From the NCBI GenBank assembly GCA_947251855.1, contig CAMXUZ010000100.1:1-6873 (forward strand): 6,873 bases of DNA. Direction: 5' to 3'. The DNA is from an uncultured Ruaniaceae bacterium (lineage in GTDB: Bacteria > Actinomycetota > Actinomycetes > Actinomycetales > Beutenbergiaceae). Each line of letters starts with the position of its first letter. Position 1 is the first letter of the stretch. The translations under genes and the position numbers were made by a program. The notes below the pieces were generated by a model. It worked only from the letters and a program-made list of their open reading frames with translations, made no database searches and was not told the DNA's origin. Below, piece after piece: positions 6,144 to 6,873 of the stretch.

Positions 6144-6873
6144 CTATTTCACCATCCCGTGCGGGTCGATGACATACTTGTGCGCCGCCCCGGCGTCGAA
6201 CTTCTCGTACGCCTCCGGCGCCTCGTCGAGCGTGATCTTCGTGGCGTTGACCGCTTTCGCGATCTGCGCCTTATCGTGCAGGATCAAGTTCATGAGCTGC
6301 CGGTTGTACTTCTTCACAGGGCACTGCCCGGTGGTGAAGTAGTGGGATTTCGACCAGCCGAGACCGAGTTCGACCCCGATCCGCCCGACCCGAGCACCTT
6401 CATCGGCTGCACCGGGATCCCCGGTGACGTAGAGACCGGGGATACCGAGGCCCGCGCCTACGCGGGTGGCGCCCATGATGTCGTTGAGCACCGTCGCGGG
6501 TTCCTCCTCGGCGTCCGGTCCGTGCCCGCGGGCTTCGGAACCGACGGCGTCGACGGGGGCGTCCACCTCGGGGTCACCGAGGATCTCCTCGCGCATGTCC
6601 GGGGGCTTGTTCCCACTCGAGAGATCAACGGTTTCGCAACCGAAGGTCTCCGCCTGGCGCAACCGGTCGGCATTCATATCTCCGACGACGACGACGGCGG
6701 CCCCGAGCACCTGGGCGGCGTGTGCGGCCGCTAGGCCCACCGGGCCCGCTCCGGCGACGTAGACGGTCGAACCGGTCGTCACCCCGGCGGTGTAGGCGCC
6801 GTGGTAGCCGGTGGGGAAGATGTCGGAGAGCATGGTCAGATCCATGATCTTCTCCAGTGCTTGATCACGGTCG
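6144..6873 (-). CDS. fdhA: Glutathione-independent formaldehyde dehydrogenase, zinc-dependent ADH superfamily (C-terminal part; start outside the window)
   Basis: The last 242 residues are visible; the frame runs off the right edge (it reads DRDQALEKI before the first in-window Met), so the N-terminal catalytic domain is missing. Against the Pseudomonas putida formaldehyde dehydrogenase as I recall it, the match is close: DLTMLSDIFPTGYHGA, with the Asp (codon 6824-6822) at the catalytic zinc ligand position; the NAD-binding VAGAGPVGLAAA with an acidic residue after the next strand (VVGDMN); VDAVGSEARGHG; IPGLYVTGDPGAAD; LGLGWSKSHYFTTGQ; PVKKYNRQLM; and a C-terminal YVIDPHG. The family oxidises formaldehyde to formate with tightly held NAD and needs no glutathione; some members act as dismutases or on other aldehydes. 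It converges on the GH1 gene with a 25-base gap and is probably regulated separately, for aldehyde detoxification. Confidence 0.92.
   Translation of the reverse strand, partial: DRDQALEKIMDLTMLSDIFPTGYHGAYTAGVTTGSTVYVAGAGPVGLAAAHAAQVLGAAVVVVGDMNADRLRQAETFGCETVDLSSGNKPPDMREEILGDPEVDAPVDAVGSEARGHGPDAEEEPATVLNDIMGATRVGAGLGIPGLYVTGDPGAADEGARVGRIGVELGLGWSKSHYFTTGQCPVKKYNRQLMNLILHDKAQIAKAVNATKITLDEAPEAYEKFDAGAAHKYVIDPHGMVK

Noticed and set aside
6159..6734. Plus-strand open frame opposite the formaldehyde dehydrogenase gene
   Set aside because: Shadow of a gene with near full-length family similarity on the other strand.

Overview
The window is a GC-rich chromosomal segment with strong G/C bias at third codon positions, compact gene spacing, and several families typical of Actinomycetota (MMPL transporter, SRPBCC-TIGR01777 fusion, a small actinobacterial conserved protein, glutathione-independent formaldehyde dehydrogenase). 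The genus cannot be fixed from the sequence. There are seven protein genes, two of them cut by the window edges. I see no tRNA, rRNA, CRISPR array, transposase or prophage gene.

Layout. (1) The 3' end of an MMPL/RND-type membrane transporter gene enters from the left (+ strand). (2) After a gap of about 106 bases comes a likely two-gene + unit: a 125-aa conserved protein of unknown function, then a 478-aa protein joining an SRPBCC-like lipid-binding fold to an atypical SDR of the TIGR01777/YfcH type. (3) A 30-base convergent gap with a perfect hairpin separates this from a minus-strand gene for a 198-aa multi-spanning membrane protein of unknown family. (4) That gene is divergent from a + strand pair: a secreted GH5 glycosidase resembling endoglycoceramidases, followed about 32 bases later by a GH1 beta-glycosidase with no signal peptide. 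(5) A second short convergent gap, holding a long hairpin, separates the pair from the C-terminal two thirds of a minus-strand zinc-dependent formaldehyde dehydrogenase that runs off the right end.

How it may fit together. The most distinctive part is the central block at 2681-6118. A secreted endoglycoceramidase-like enzyme and an apparently cytoplasmic exo-beta-glycosidase suggest stepwise use of a beta-glycoside or glycolipid: headgroup release outside the cell, then trimming inside. No sugar or oligosaccharide importer is visible here, so uptake would depend on genes elsewhere or on the divergent membrane protein, whose role is unknown. The flanking MMPL, TIGR01777 and formaldehyde dehydrogenase genes look like ordinary accessory or housekeeping genes. 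I see no clearly new system; the GH5/GH1/membrane-protein block is the part most worth following up.
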